Source of the DNA: Emcibacteraceae bacterium
Lineage (GTDB): Bacteria; Pseudomonadota; Alphaproteobacteria; Sphingomonadales; Emcibacteraceae
DNA: 64,000 nt
Assembly: GCA_041396985.1 (NCBI GenBank)
Contig: JAWKXO010000004.1
Coordinates: 248,001 to 312,000 of the forward strand
Direction of reading: 5' to 3'
Of this stretch, positions 27,131 to 34,531 are shown piece by piece. The notes under the pieces were generated by a model. It made no database searches. It was not told where the DNA came from and saw only the letters and a program-made list of their open reading frames with translations. Each line of letters starts with the position of its first letter. Position 1 is the first letter of the stretch. The translations under genes were made by a program, and so were the position numbers.

Positions 27131-27160
27131 ATAATGGCCTGTGTCACCACAGGCCATTAT
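27131..27160 (+). terminator. Hairpin after the antiporter gene
   Basis: A perfect 13 bp stem (ATAATGGCCTGTG with CACAGGCCATTAT, loop TCAC) sits 50 bases after the antiporter stop. The downstream T run is poor, so termination may be incomplete. Confidence 0.7.
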
Positions 27161-27206
27161 TCAGTTATAAAGTTCTCAAGCGAATTTATTTTTGGATGGT
27201 CAGAAT

Positions 27207-27644
27207 ATGATCGACAAGCTATATCAGAAAACCATTCTTAAACACGCATCCAATGCCTGCGCCCACGGTGCATTGGAAGATGCGGACCACAGTGTCACAG
27301 TTCATAATCCCATGTGCGGTGACCGGATAAAGGTCTATATTAAGCTTCAGGACGGAACATTAACTGACTTCAGCCACGAAGCAAAAGCATGCGCCCTGTG
27401 TCAGGCTAGCGCCTCGGTTCTCGGCGAACATTATCTTGGGTTAACAGAAAAAACACTGAACGAGTTACTTGATAAAATCAAAACCTCGCTTGAAAATATC
27501 GAAGGGCCGGAACATAACGATTGGCCGGATAATAAGTGGCAGGATATGGATGTTTTTAATGTGGTCAGAGACCATAAAAGCAGGCGGACTTGCGTGACAT
27601 TGCCGTTTGATGCACTTTTGCAGGCGTTTAAAGAAGTCGATTAG
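27207..27644 (+). CDS. SufU/IscU-like iron-sulfur scaffold protein
   Basis: A 145-residue IscU-fold protein. The three conserved cluster-ligand sites are present: NPMCGDRI, KACALCQASAS (two Cys) and SRRTCVTLPFDAL, and a conserved Asp lies in CGD. The SufU-type spacing, with an insert before the last Cys, sets it apart from IscU and makes it a SUF scaffold or sulfur acceptor. ATG at 27207 is chosen over TTG at 27192. It stands alone here, with no suf cluster adjacent, and its stop codon overlaps that of the convergent bufC-like gene. Confidence 0.85.
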   Translation: MIDKLYQKTILKHASNACAHGALEDADHSVTVHNPMCGDRIKVYIKLQDGTLTDFSHEAKACALCQASASVLGEHYLGLTEKTLNELLDKIKTSLENIEGPEHNDWPDNKWQDMDVFNVVRDHKSRRTCVTLPFDALLQAFKEVD

Positions 27645-28429
27645 ACTTTCAGATATTCAAGTTCACAAACCAGCCCTTCCAGTATCCAACCCTTGAAAAG
27701 TTCTGCCGCCCGCATTGATGCGGCTTCACCATACTCATCAAGCAACTGTTCACATAAATCAGGAAAGCTTTTATTTTCTTTTGCCAGATTAAGAAGAGCT
27801 GCTTCATCATCAGGAACCGTACGGAAAAAACATTTTAAATCCGACTTCCACTGAATACAGTTTGATATTTTCGGATATTCTTCAGGCATAATCGGATGAT
27901 CATCATTTTCATCACTGACCGTTGACCAGACCGCCGGCGTATTCCATTTATAGCGGCTCATAATGAAGGAAGGTTGTAAATGTATGCGAAGAGTGGTCCA
28001 CGCCTGCGCCGGGATTTTTGCGACATCCTCAACACTGACTGCCCCGGCATCAGGGGCATCAAACACATCATTGAAATTCCATTCAAAGTCTGCCATTTCA
28101 ATTGCCGGAATAATGCCTGAATAGGCTTCCGTTTCCATCAGAAATTGAACCATATGCTGCCCAAAATAGCGTAACGAGGGGTGGGTTGAAGGATAGCTGT
28201 CAATATACCCAAGGCAGATATCTTCAAACATATCATCCCCCACCAGTGAATGGAGAACCGGGAAATCTTCGACAAGGGTTTCGACCAGTCTTGATTTATA
28301 AGCATGCGCATAAATATGAAGCCGCATTTCGGGTCCGATTTTTCCGCCTTCCTCAATTTCCAGCAGAAAGGCGTCTTTTGCATCCTGCATGACCGCCGCT
28401 TTAAACTTTGTCTGAAGAACCTTTAACAT
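27641..28429 (-). CDS. bufC: BufC/HvfC-like partner protein (DUF2063 N-terminal domain)
   Basis: A 262-residue protein. The N-terminal region (about residues 1-95) is the DUF2063 helical domain, recognised by RLHIYAHAYKSRLVETL and DDFPVL-like LVEDFPVLHSLVGDD and LGYIDSYPSTHPSLRYFG. This family always accompanies DUF692 oxidases in bufferin operons and is thought to bind the precursor and aid the oxidase. Its start overlaps the end of bufB by 7 bases. Despite an older annotation as DNA-binding, nothing here suggests transcriptional control. Confidence 0.85.
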   Translation of the reverse strand: MLKVLQTKFKAAVMQDAKDAFLLEIEEGGKIGPEMRLHIYAHAYKSRLVETLVEDFPVLHSLVGDDMFEDICLGYIDSYPSTHPSLRYFGQHMVQFLMETEAYSGIIPAIEMADFEWNFNDVFDAPDAGAVSVEDVAKIPAQAWTTLRIHLQPSFIMSRYKWNTPAVWSTVSDENDDHPIMPEEYPKISNCIQWKSDLKCFFRTVPDDEAALLNLAKENKSFPDLCEQLLDEYGEAASMRAAELFKGWILEGLVCELEYLKV

Positions 28430-29256
28430 TGCCTCTCACCGATGGCCCTTGCCCGCTTCACTTCCTCAATTAATTCGGCAAGCGGCGGGATATGATCGTC
28501 CCGTTCAATCATGGTGGTAATATGCCCAAGTTTTCGGACAGTATAGTCATAAAGCTCCCAGACATCGTCAATGACCGGGTGGTCGTGCGTATCAATAATA
28601 TAATCACCATTATTTTCGTGCCCAGCCAGATGAATCTGGCAAATTCGCTGTGGGTCCATATAATCAATATAGGTTTTTGGATCAAAATCATGATTAAAAC
28701 CGCTGACATATATATTGTTGACATCAAGCAAAATCAGACAGTCCGCCTCTTCCGACAGGTGGCGCAAAAATTCCCATTCTGTCATGTCTGAGGCCTTATA
28801 GGTCACATAACTTGAGGCGTTTTCCAGCAATATTCGCTGACCAAGAAAATCCTGAACCTGTTTCACGCGACCAGCCACATGATTAAGTGTTTCCTGGTTA
28901 TAGGGAAGTGGCATCAGATCATGGGTATTATGCCCCCCATGGCTGGTCCAGCAAAGATGATCGGAAATCCATTTTGGCTGCACCCGTTCAGCCAGCATCT
29001 TAAGATCGTTGAGATAATCCATGTTAAGAGGATCGCTGGAGCCGATGCTCATGGAAACGCCGTGCATGACAAGTGGATAGCGTTCTTTAATCCGGTCAAG
29101 ATGGTATAATTGACGCCCGCCCTTCACCATATAATTTTCTGAGATTATTTCGAACCAGTCAATGGGCGGGTCACCTGACAAAATTTCCTCATAATGATCT
29201 GTGCGCAGACCTAGTCCATAACCCAGAAAATCATTGTCAATTTTGGAATTTTTCAT
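28423..29256 (-). CDS. bufB: BufB-like DUF692 multinuclear iron oxidase (MNIO)
   Basis: A 277-residue TIM-barrel DUF692 enzyme. It starts GYGLGLRTDHYEEIL, and the expected metal ligands can be placed in MHGVSMSIG, SDHLCW, LLENASSY, LLDVNNIYVS, IHLAGH, DTHDHPV and IERDD. MNIO enzymes use two or three irons and oxygen to modify cysteines in a peptide, giving thiooxazole or related groups. The upstream precursor gene and downstream bufC define the bufferin type, which binds copper or related metals. An AAGGG ribosome site precedes the ATG; a hairpin separates it from the precursor gene. Confidence 0.92.
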   Translation of the reverse strand: MKNSKIDNDFLGYGLGLRTDHYEEILSGDPPIDWFEIISENYMVKGGRQLYHLDRIKERYPLVMHGVSMSIGSSDPLNMDYLNDLKMLAERVQPKWISDHLCWTSHGGHNTHDLMPLPYNQETLNHVAGRVKQVQDFLGQRILLENASSYVTYKASDMTEWEFLRHLSEEADCLILLDVNNIYVSGFNHDFDPKTYIDYMDPQRICQIHLAGHENNGDYIIDTHDHPVIDDVWELYDYTVRKLGHITTMIERDDHIPPLAELIEEVKRARAIGERQC

Positions 29257-29273
29257 AATTACCCTTATACCAT

Positions 29274-29312
29274 AAAAAAAGCGGCAACCGTTATGAGGTT
29301 ACCGCTTTTTTT
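29274..29312 (-). terminator. Hairpin between the bufferin precursor and bufB
   Basis: On the minus strand a stem of about 15 bp with one mismatch (AAAAAAAGCGG.AACC pairing GGTT.CCGCTTTTTTT) is followed by seven T. It lies between bufA and bufB, so most transcripts should end after bufA and only read-through gives bufBC. Confidence 0.8.
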
Positions 29313-29325
29313 AAAATCTGCAATA

Positions 29326-29592
29326 TTACATGCTTTTTTGCATTACTTTACCGCCTTTTGCGGCACAATCAGCTGCTGACATCATCAGGAAGCCCTGGCC
29401 TTTGCAGGCACCTTGTCCTTTACAGGCGTTTGCTGCTGTTTTGCAGGCATTTTGACCTTTACAGGCATTGACACCCATACATTGAACTTGTGGTGCTTCC
29501 TGTGCGGTAACTGTTGCACCTGATACAATTGAAAATAGTCCGGCTGCTGCCACTGCCACTGCAAGACCTGTTTTTGCCATTGATTTGCTCAT
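29326..29592 (-). CDS. bufA: BufA2-type bufferin precursor peptide
   Basis: An 88-residue secreted peptide. Residues 1-30 form a Sec signal peptide (alanine-rich core, cut near TAQ). The mature part holds six cysteines (38, 44, 50, 57, 63, 76), four of them in ACKGQ-like repeats: NACKGQ, NACKTA, NACKGQ, GACKGQ. This is the pattern of BufA2-type metallophore precursors, whose cysteines are modified by the DUF692 oxidase before export. AAGGACAG sits before the ATG. A palindrome 95 bases upstream (29687-29702) may be the operator. No DoxX-like bufD is present. Confidence 0.85.
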   Translation of the reverse strand: MSKSMAKTGLAVAVAAAGLFSIVSGATVTAQEAPQVQCMGVNACKGQNACKTAANACKGQGACKGQGFLMMSAADCAAKGGKVMQKSM

Positions 29593-29686
29593 TATTTCTG
29601 TCCTTTTGGTTATTTGTGATTAATTCCTAAAATCCCCCAATTGAAGAAATATACAGTTACTGAAGAAAACTAAATACTCAACGTTT

Positions 29687-29702
29687 ATCACATTTATGTG
29701 AT
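29687..29702. promoter_or_regulatory. Perfect 16 bp palindrome upstream of the bufferin operon
   Basis: ATCACA-TTTA-TGTGAT is an exact inverted repeat located 95 bases before the bufA start. The same half-sites with the same spacer length occur at 43499-43514, suggesting one regulator binds both. The regulator is unidentified. Confidence 0.5.
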
Positions 29703-29842
29703 TTATTATGTGGCAATGATGGTGCTGGGATAATGTGGCTAAAATGAGGCATCCATATTTCACCAATAATAAATTTATATTGCAGAAAAGTCTTATTCGC
29801 CCTATTTTTAATAGCTAAAAATACTAATTAAGAGAGAAAAAA

Positions 29843-30670
29843 ATGGAAGAAAGCGTTACACAATATACGGATATGATTGTTGAGCTGGGCACTCAATACG
29901 GACTTAATATAATCTTTGCTATTCTTATTCTGATCATTGGTTTCTGGATCGCTGGACGCATCAAAAACATGGTTATGAAAGTTTGCTCAAAAAGTCAGAA
30001 AATAGACGATACTTTGGCCGTTTTTTTCTCAAGTCTCGCCCGGTATATAATCATAATATTTACCATACTTGCCGTATTGGACAGGTTTGGTGTTGAAACA
30101 GCAAGTCTTATTGCCATACTTGGTGCCGCATCCCTGGCAATCGGGCTGGCGCTGCAAGGTACACTCAGCAATGTTGCCGCAGGTGTTATGCTGCTTATCT
30201 TCCGCCCCTTCAAGGTAGGAGAATTTATCGAAGGTGCCGGCCACGCCGGAACTGTTAAAGCCCTTGGCCTTTTTGTGACTGAAATGGCAACAGGGGACAA
30301 TGTAAAAATCATCATCCCAAACAGTCAGATCTGGGGATCATCAATTAAGAATTTCTCTGCCAATGAAAACCGTCGCGTCGATCTGCTGATCGGTATTGGA
30401 TATGACGACGATATTGATAAGGCTATAGCAGAAATCGGTGCCGTACTGGATGCGGATGACCGGGTATTGAAGGACCCTGCTTCAGCAATTTTTGTTGGTG
30501 AGCTAGGCGCGAGTTCAGTTGATATTGTTGTTCGCGCCTGGACAGCAAACGCCAATTACTGGCCACTTAAGGCAGCACTGACAAAAAACATCAAGCATCG
30601 TTTTGATGAAAAAGACATCAACATTCCTTATCCGCAACGGGATGTTCATATTGTCTCAAGCGTGAAATAA
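29843..30670 (+). CDS. mscS: Small-conductance mechanosensitive channel, MscS family
   Basis: A 275-residue channel of near-E. coli MscS length. Three membrane helices end in the pore helix, GAASLAIGLALQGTLSNVAAG, whose Gly/Ala packing is typical. The cytoplasmic beta domain follows with FRPFKVGEFIE and IIIPNSQIWGSSIKNFS. It opens under membrane tension to release solutes on hypo-osmotic shock. The ribosome site is weak (AGAGAG). The LytS-type kinase starts nine bases after its stop, so the three genes 29843-32584 may be one transcript. Confidence 0.93.
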   Translation: MEESVTQYTDMIVELGTQYGLNIIFAILILIIGFWIAGRIKNMVMKVCSKSQKIDDTLAVFFSSLARYIIIIFTILAVLDRFGVETASLIAILGAASLAIGLALQGTLSNVAAGVMLLIFRPFKVGEFIEGAGHAGTVKALGLFVTEMATGDNVKIIIPNSQIWGSSIKNFSANENRRVDLLIGIGYDDDIDKAIAEIGAVLDADDRVLKDPASAIFVGELGASSVDIVVRAWTANANYWPLKAALTKNIKHRFDEKDINIPYPQRDVHIVSSVK

Positions 30671-30678
30671 GTGTTCAG

Positions 30679-31779
30679 TTGGCTAATTTCTTTGAAAGAC
30701 AATTAAAGAAAAAAGAAAGCTTATTCTGGAAATTACAGATCGCGGGATGGCTTGCCTTTGGCGCTACCCGCGCTTTAAGTTTGTTTGCTGACCGTGAAAG
30801 TTTTGTTTTCCAGATCACGGTTATCACGTCCGTTTTAAGTGGTTTTATTATAACCGTCATTCTCAGGTTAATTTACAGAAGACTTAAAAATAGTGATCTT
30901 CCACCTTTAACAATGGTCCTTTCCATTATTACTTGTATCGTGATCTCTGCCCTTATTTTAAGCGCTATCGATACCTGGGTGGTCCAGCAGACTTTCTATA
31001 TCAATATCAGGCTTTATGAATTTGTTATTGGCCGTGCACTGTATGACCTCTTTGTGCTGATGATCTGGACCGGTGCCTATTTCATTGTCAATTACCAATT
31101 CCTTTTGATGGAACAAAAAGAAAAATATTTACAAGCCGTCGCCCAGGCTCATCAATCGCAGCTTCAAATGCTTCGCTATCAGATCAACCCACATTTCCTA
31201 TTCAATACATTAAATGCCATTTCAACCTTGGTCCTTGATAAACAGTCAAAAGAAGCAAACGGCATGCTGACCAAGCTAAGTGCTTTTTTACGGTTCAGTC
31301 TGGTTAATCAGCCAACTCAGAAAATTACCATTGATGAGGAGGTTTATGCACTCTGGCTTTATCTGGATATTGAGAAAGTCAGGTTCGAGGATCGCCTGCA
31401 ACTGGATTTTCAGATTTCGGACGATGCAAAAAAGGCTCTGATCCCGAGCCTGTTGCTCCAGCCATTGGTCGAAAATGCCATAAAATATGCCATCGCGCCT
31501 ATGGAAAAGGGTGGCACTATTTATCTTAAAGCCGATCGTGATGGTGATCGATTAAAAATTATATTAGCCGATACCGGACCCGGTTTATCAGATCAACCGG
31601 CCAAACATAAATTTAATGAAAATTCAAGTGGCGTCGGACTGGTCAATACCAAAAACAGGCTTAATCAGCTTTATCCCGCTAATCACACAATTGATATCCG
31701 AAACCGCGAGGAAGGTGGACTTCAGATAATAATTGATATTCCATTTGAATTGGAGGAAGCTTTGGATCATGCAGAATAA
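30679..31779 (+). CDS. LytS/YehU-type sensor histidine kinase
   Basis: A 366-residue membrane kinase of the His_kinase (PF06580) group. About four membrane helices (roughly residues 20-35, 43-66, 78-98, 121-140) lead to an H box LRYQINPHFLFNTLNAIS with His172. The ATPase domain has PLVENAIKYAI and DTGPGL, then GVGLVNTKNRL. The TTG start at 30679 is uncertain because no good ribosome site precedes it. It overlaps the response regulator by 11 bases, and the two form a LytTR two-component system. The signal is unknown; the MscS neighbour suggests envelope or osmotic stress. Confidence 0.88.
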   Translation: MANFFERQLKKKESLFWKLQIAGWLAFGATRALSLFADRESFVFQITVITSVLSGFIITVILRLIYRRLKNSDLPPLTMVLSIITCIVISALILSAIDTWVVQQTFYINIRLYEFVIGRALYDLFVLMIWTGAYFIVNYQFLLMEQKEKYLQAVAQAHQSQLQMLRYQINPHFLFNTLNAISTLVLDKQSKEANGMLTKLSAFLRFSLVNQPTQKITIDEEVYALWLYLDIEKVRFEDRLQLDFQISDDAKKALIPSLLLQPLVENAIKYAIAPMEKGGTIYLKADRDGDRLKIILADTGPGLSDQPAKHKFNENSSGVGLVNTKNRLNQLYPANHTIDIRNREEGGLQIIIDIPFELEEALDHAE

Positions 31780-32584
31780 AAAAATCCGTACCCTACTTGT
31801 TGATGATGAACCGTTGGCCCTTAAGGGGCTCACTTTAAGACTGGAATCATTCGAAGATATTCAAATTGTCGGAACCGCATCGAATGGCCGTGAAGCCATA
31901 AAAAAAATCAGGGCGGAAAAACCGGATTTGGTTTTTCTTGATATTCAGATGCCCGGCCTTGACGGGTTTGACGTCGTAAAAGCTCTTGCCAATGAACAGC
32001 TTCCCATCATCATCTTTGCAACCGCCTTTGATAAATATGCCATCCAGGCTTTTGAAACCCATGCCTCGGATTATCTCCTGAAACCAATTGATGAGGAGCG
32101 GCTGGAAAAAACGATAATCAAAGTTCGAGAACAAATTGCAGAGCATATCGCTATTGAGCAAAACGCAAGACTTATAGATCTGATCCGTTCCCTTGATACG
32201 CCGCCGGCGATAGAGCTGTCGGAGATACTGACATCTGACGATATTTCAAACAAAAAACAGTTTGAAAGTCATTTTAACATCAAAGACCGTGGGGAAATTA
32301 CCCTCGTCGATGTCAGCACCATTGAATGGATTGATGCAGCGGGGGATTATATGTGCCTTCATACAAGTGATAAAACCCATATCCTACGTGAAACTATGAA
32401 AAATATGGACAAGCGTCTTGATCCGGAAATATTCAAACGTATCCATCGCTCAACCATCGTCAATATCAATATGATAGAAAAACTTCAGACGGCAGCCGGT
32501 GGGAAATATATTATTACCCTTAAAAACGGATCAGAACTGCAGGCAAGCCGCAATTATCGAGAAGCACTTAGCCGGTTCCTATAA
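31769..32584 (+). CDS. LytTR-family response regulator
   Basis: A 271-residue regulator. The receiver domain (about residues 5-120) has LLVDDEP, the phospho-acceptor in DLVFLDIQMPG (Asp58), and ATAFDKYA and LKPI. The C-terminal LytTR DNA-binding domain shows IEWIDAAGDYMCLHT, FKRIHRSTIVN and LQASRNYREALSRF. The start is fixed by GGAGGAAG nine bases before ATG 31769. It is activated by the kinase it overlaps. A terminator follows its stop at once, so it is the last gene of its operon. Its targets cannot be seen. Confidence 0.93.
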   Translation: MQNKKIRTLLVDDEPLALKGLTLRLESFEDIQIVGTASNGREAIKKIRAEKPDLVFLDIQMPGLDGFDVVKALANEQLPIIIFATAFDKYAIQAFETHASDYLLKPIDEERLEKTIIKVREQIAEHIAIEQNARLIDLIRSLDTPPAIELSEILTSDDISNKKQFESHFNIKDRGEITLVDVSTIEWIDAAGDYMCLHTSDKTHILRETMKNMDKRLDPEIFKRIHRSTIVNINMIEKLQTAAGGKYIITLKNGSELQASRNYREALSRFL

Positions 32585-32612
32585 AAAAGGCGGATCCAGT
32601 GATCCGCCTTTT
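32585..32612 (+). terminator. Terminator after the LytTR regulator
   Basis: A perfect 12 bp stem (AAAAGGCGGATC with GATCCGCCTTTT, loop CAGT) begins at the base after the stop codon. It may also work for the convergent Ggt gene. Confidence 0.88.
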
Positions 32613-32631
32613 CACTGTTATATTAAAAAAA

Positions 32632-34356
32632 TTAATAGCCGATGGCAGCAGCATCCATGCTTCGGGTATCGGCTGCCCCGTAGAATATTCCATCCCTGTA
32701 CATTATGGATGAAAGGGAACCAATGGTTATTTCCCTTGGAGCAATAATGTGCCCCATTTTAACAAGGATATCTTTAGTATCCTTGCTGATGCCATCTTCC
32801 ATCATGACCACATCAGGAAGCCATTGATGATGAATACGCGGCACAGCCAGCGACTGCATCGCATTCATATTAAATTCCAGTGTGTTCATAATTGACTGGA
32901 ACACGACTGTAATGATTGTGCTTCCTCCCGGACTGCCGGTAACAAAATAAGGTTTGTCATCTTTCAGTACGATGGTCGGTGTCATTGATGATAGCGGCCG
33001 TTTACGGGGTTGGACCGAATTTGCCTCACCACCGATCAAGCCATATCCATTCGGTGTTCCCGGCTTGGCAGAAAAGTCATCCATTTCATTATTCATCACA
33101 ATGCCGGTGCCTGCTGCCACTTTATGGTTACCATAACTGAAGTTCAGCGTATATGTGTTGCTGACGGCATTACCGTCTTTATCCATAACGGAAAAATGCG
33201 TTGTATCCGGGCTTTCACTAACTAGGTTAAGCGCCGGTGCAATATCACTAGAGCGACGGGCCTTGTCCATCGGGATTTGTGCCCGGATCAGCTGTGCATA
33301 TTTTTTGCTGGTCAGATCCGCAACAGGTACATCAACAAAATCCGGATCGCCAAGATATTTACTGCGATCTGCGTATACCTGACGCATGGCTTCAATATAA
33401 AGGTGAAGTGTTGCAGCACTATTATGTCCCATTGAACTAAGATCATCATTTTCCAGCATATTCATCAATTGCACCAGATGAACCCCGCCGGATGAAGGTG
33501 GAGGCATGGTTACAACCTTATACCCTTTATAAGTTCCGATAATTGGCTCACGTTCCACCACTTTATAGGCTGCCATATCGTCCATGGTGATCAAGCCGTC
33601 CTGAACTTTCTGGTCAGCTACAATGCGCTTGGCAATTTCACCTTTATAAAAAGCATCTCTGCCACCGTTCATTATCTGATTAAGCGTCCAGGCGAGATCA
33701 GCCTGTTTGAGAACTTCGCCATACTTATAGGAAGAGCCGTCCTTTTTATAGAATATTTTGGCGGCAGCTTCATTTTTTATCAGGACCTCTTTCCTGTTAT
33801 TTAAGGAGCTTTCAAGATAATTGTATACCGGGAAGCCATTTTTAGCGAGATTATAGGCCGGTTGCATCACTTCCTTTAAAGACATGGTCCCGTAATTATT
33901 AAGTGCATGAATCATGCCGGCAACAGTGCCGGGCACTCCGGATGCTTTGGCTGTGTATTTTGAACGGGCATCGTCAACACTGCCGTCTTCATTCAGATAC
34001 ATATCACGGTGCGCCGCCCCCGGGGCCATTTCACGGTAATCTAAGGCAATCGACTTATTTTCTTTGGCTAAATGAATGACCATAAAGCCGCCACCGCCTA
34101 TATTACCGGCCTGTGGATAAGTAACAGCAAGGGCAAAGCCGACAGCCACCGCCGCATCAACGGCATTGCCGCCTTTTTTCAGGATATCCACGCCAATTTG
34201 AGTTGCCATTTTTTCACGGGATGTGACCATGCCGTTTCGTCCGATTACCGGAACAAATCGGTCTTTTGTATCTATGCGCGGCGTTTGCTGCGCAAAAGTG
34301 GACGGAACGCAAAAACTTACGAAACTGACCACCAATATTAAAAACTTTAATTTCAT
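32632..34356 (-). CDS. ggt: Gamma-glutamyltranspeptidase (second of a tandem pair)
   Basis: A 574-residue Ntn hydrolase precursor with a Sec signal peptide (cut near TFAQ). Self-cleavage should occur before Thr385 in DTTHFSVMDKDGNAV, giving large and small chains. Other active-site parts are RPLSSMTPTIVL and GSPGGS, and DYREMAPG holds the substrate-binding Arg/Glu region. It cleaves glutathione and gamma-glutamyl peptides in the periplasm, feeding Cys, Gly and Glu back to the cell. A terminator at 34481-34510 separates it from the upstream paralogue. Confidence 0.94.
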   Translation of the reverse strand: MKLKFLILVVSFVSFCVPSTFAQQTPRIDTKDRFVPVIGRNGMVTSREKMATQIGVDILKKGGNAVDAAVAVGFALAVTYPQAGNIGGGGFMVIHLAKENKSIALDYREMAPGAAHRDMYLNEDGSVDDARSKYTAKASGVPGTVAGMIHALNNYGTMSLKEVMQPAYNLAKNGFPVYNYLESSLNNRKEVLIKNEAAAKIFYKKDGSSYKYGEVLKQADLAWTLNQIMNGGRDAFYKGEIAKRIVADQKVQDGLITMDDMAAYKVVEREPIIGTYKGYKVVTMPPPSSGGVHLVQLMNMLENDDLSSMGHNSAATLHLYIEAMRQVYADRSKYLGDPDFVDVPVADLTSKKYAQLIRAQIPMDKARRSSDIAPALNLVSESPDTTHFSVMDKDGNAVSNTYTLNFSYGNHKVAAGTGIVMNNEMDDFSAKPGTPNGYGLIGGEANSVQPRKRPLSSMTPTIVLKDDKPYFVTGSPGGSTIITVVFQSIMNTLEFNMNAMQSLAVPRIHHQWLPDVVMMEDGISKDTKDILVKMGHIIAPREITIGSLSSIMYRDGIFYGAADTRSMDAAAIGY

Positions 34357-34480
34357 CTTTTCTCTCTCTAAAAAACTCTAAAAAAATATGTAAAGTATGC
34401 TCATCCTGTTTTGTTTATTCTGGGACGACTCCTTCTATTCAATGAAAGACTACCCAATAATGCCCCCCTACTACAACTAT

Positions 34481-34510
34481 AAAAAAGGCGGACTTTTATA
34501 AGCCCGCCTG
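34481..34510 (-). terminator. Terminator between the two ggt genes
   Basis: On the minus strand a stem of about 10 bp including one G-T pair (AGGCGG..CTT pairing AAG..CCGCCT) precedes six T. It lies 22 bases after the stop of the upstream ggt. Confidence 0.82.
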
Positions 34511-34531
34511 ATTAGATTATTTTATGGAATG

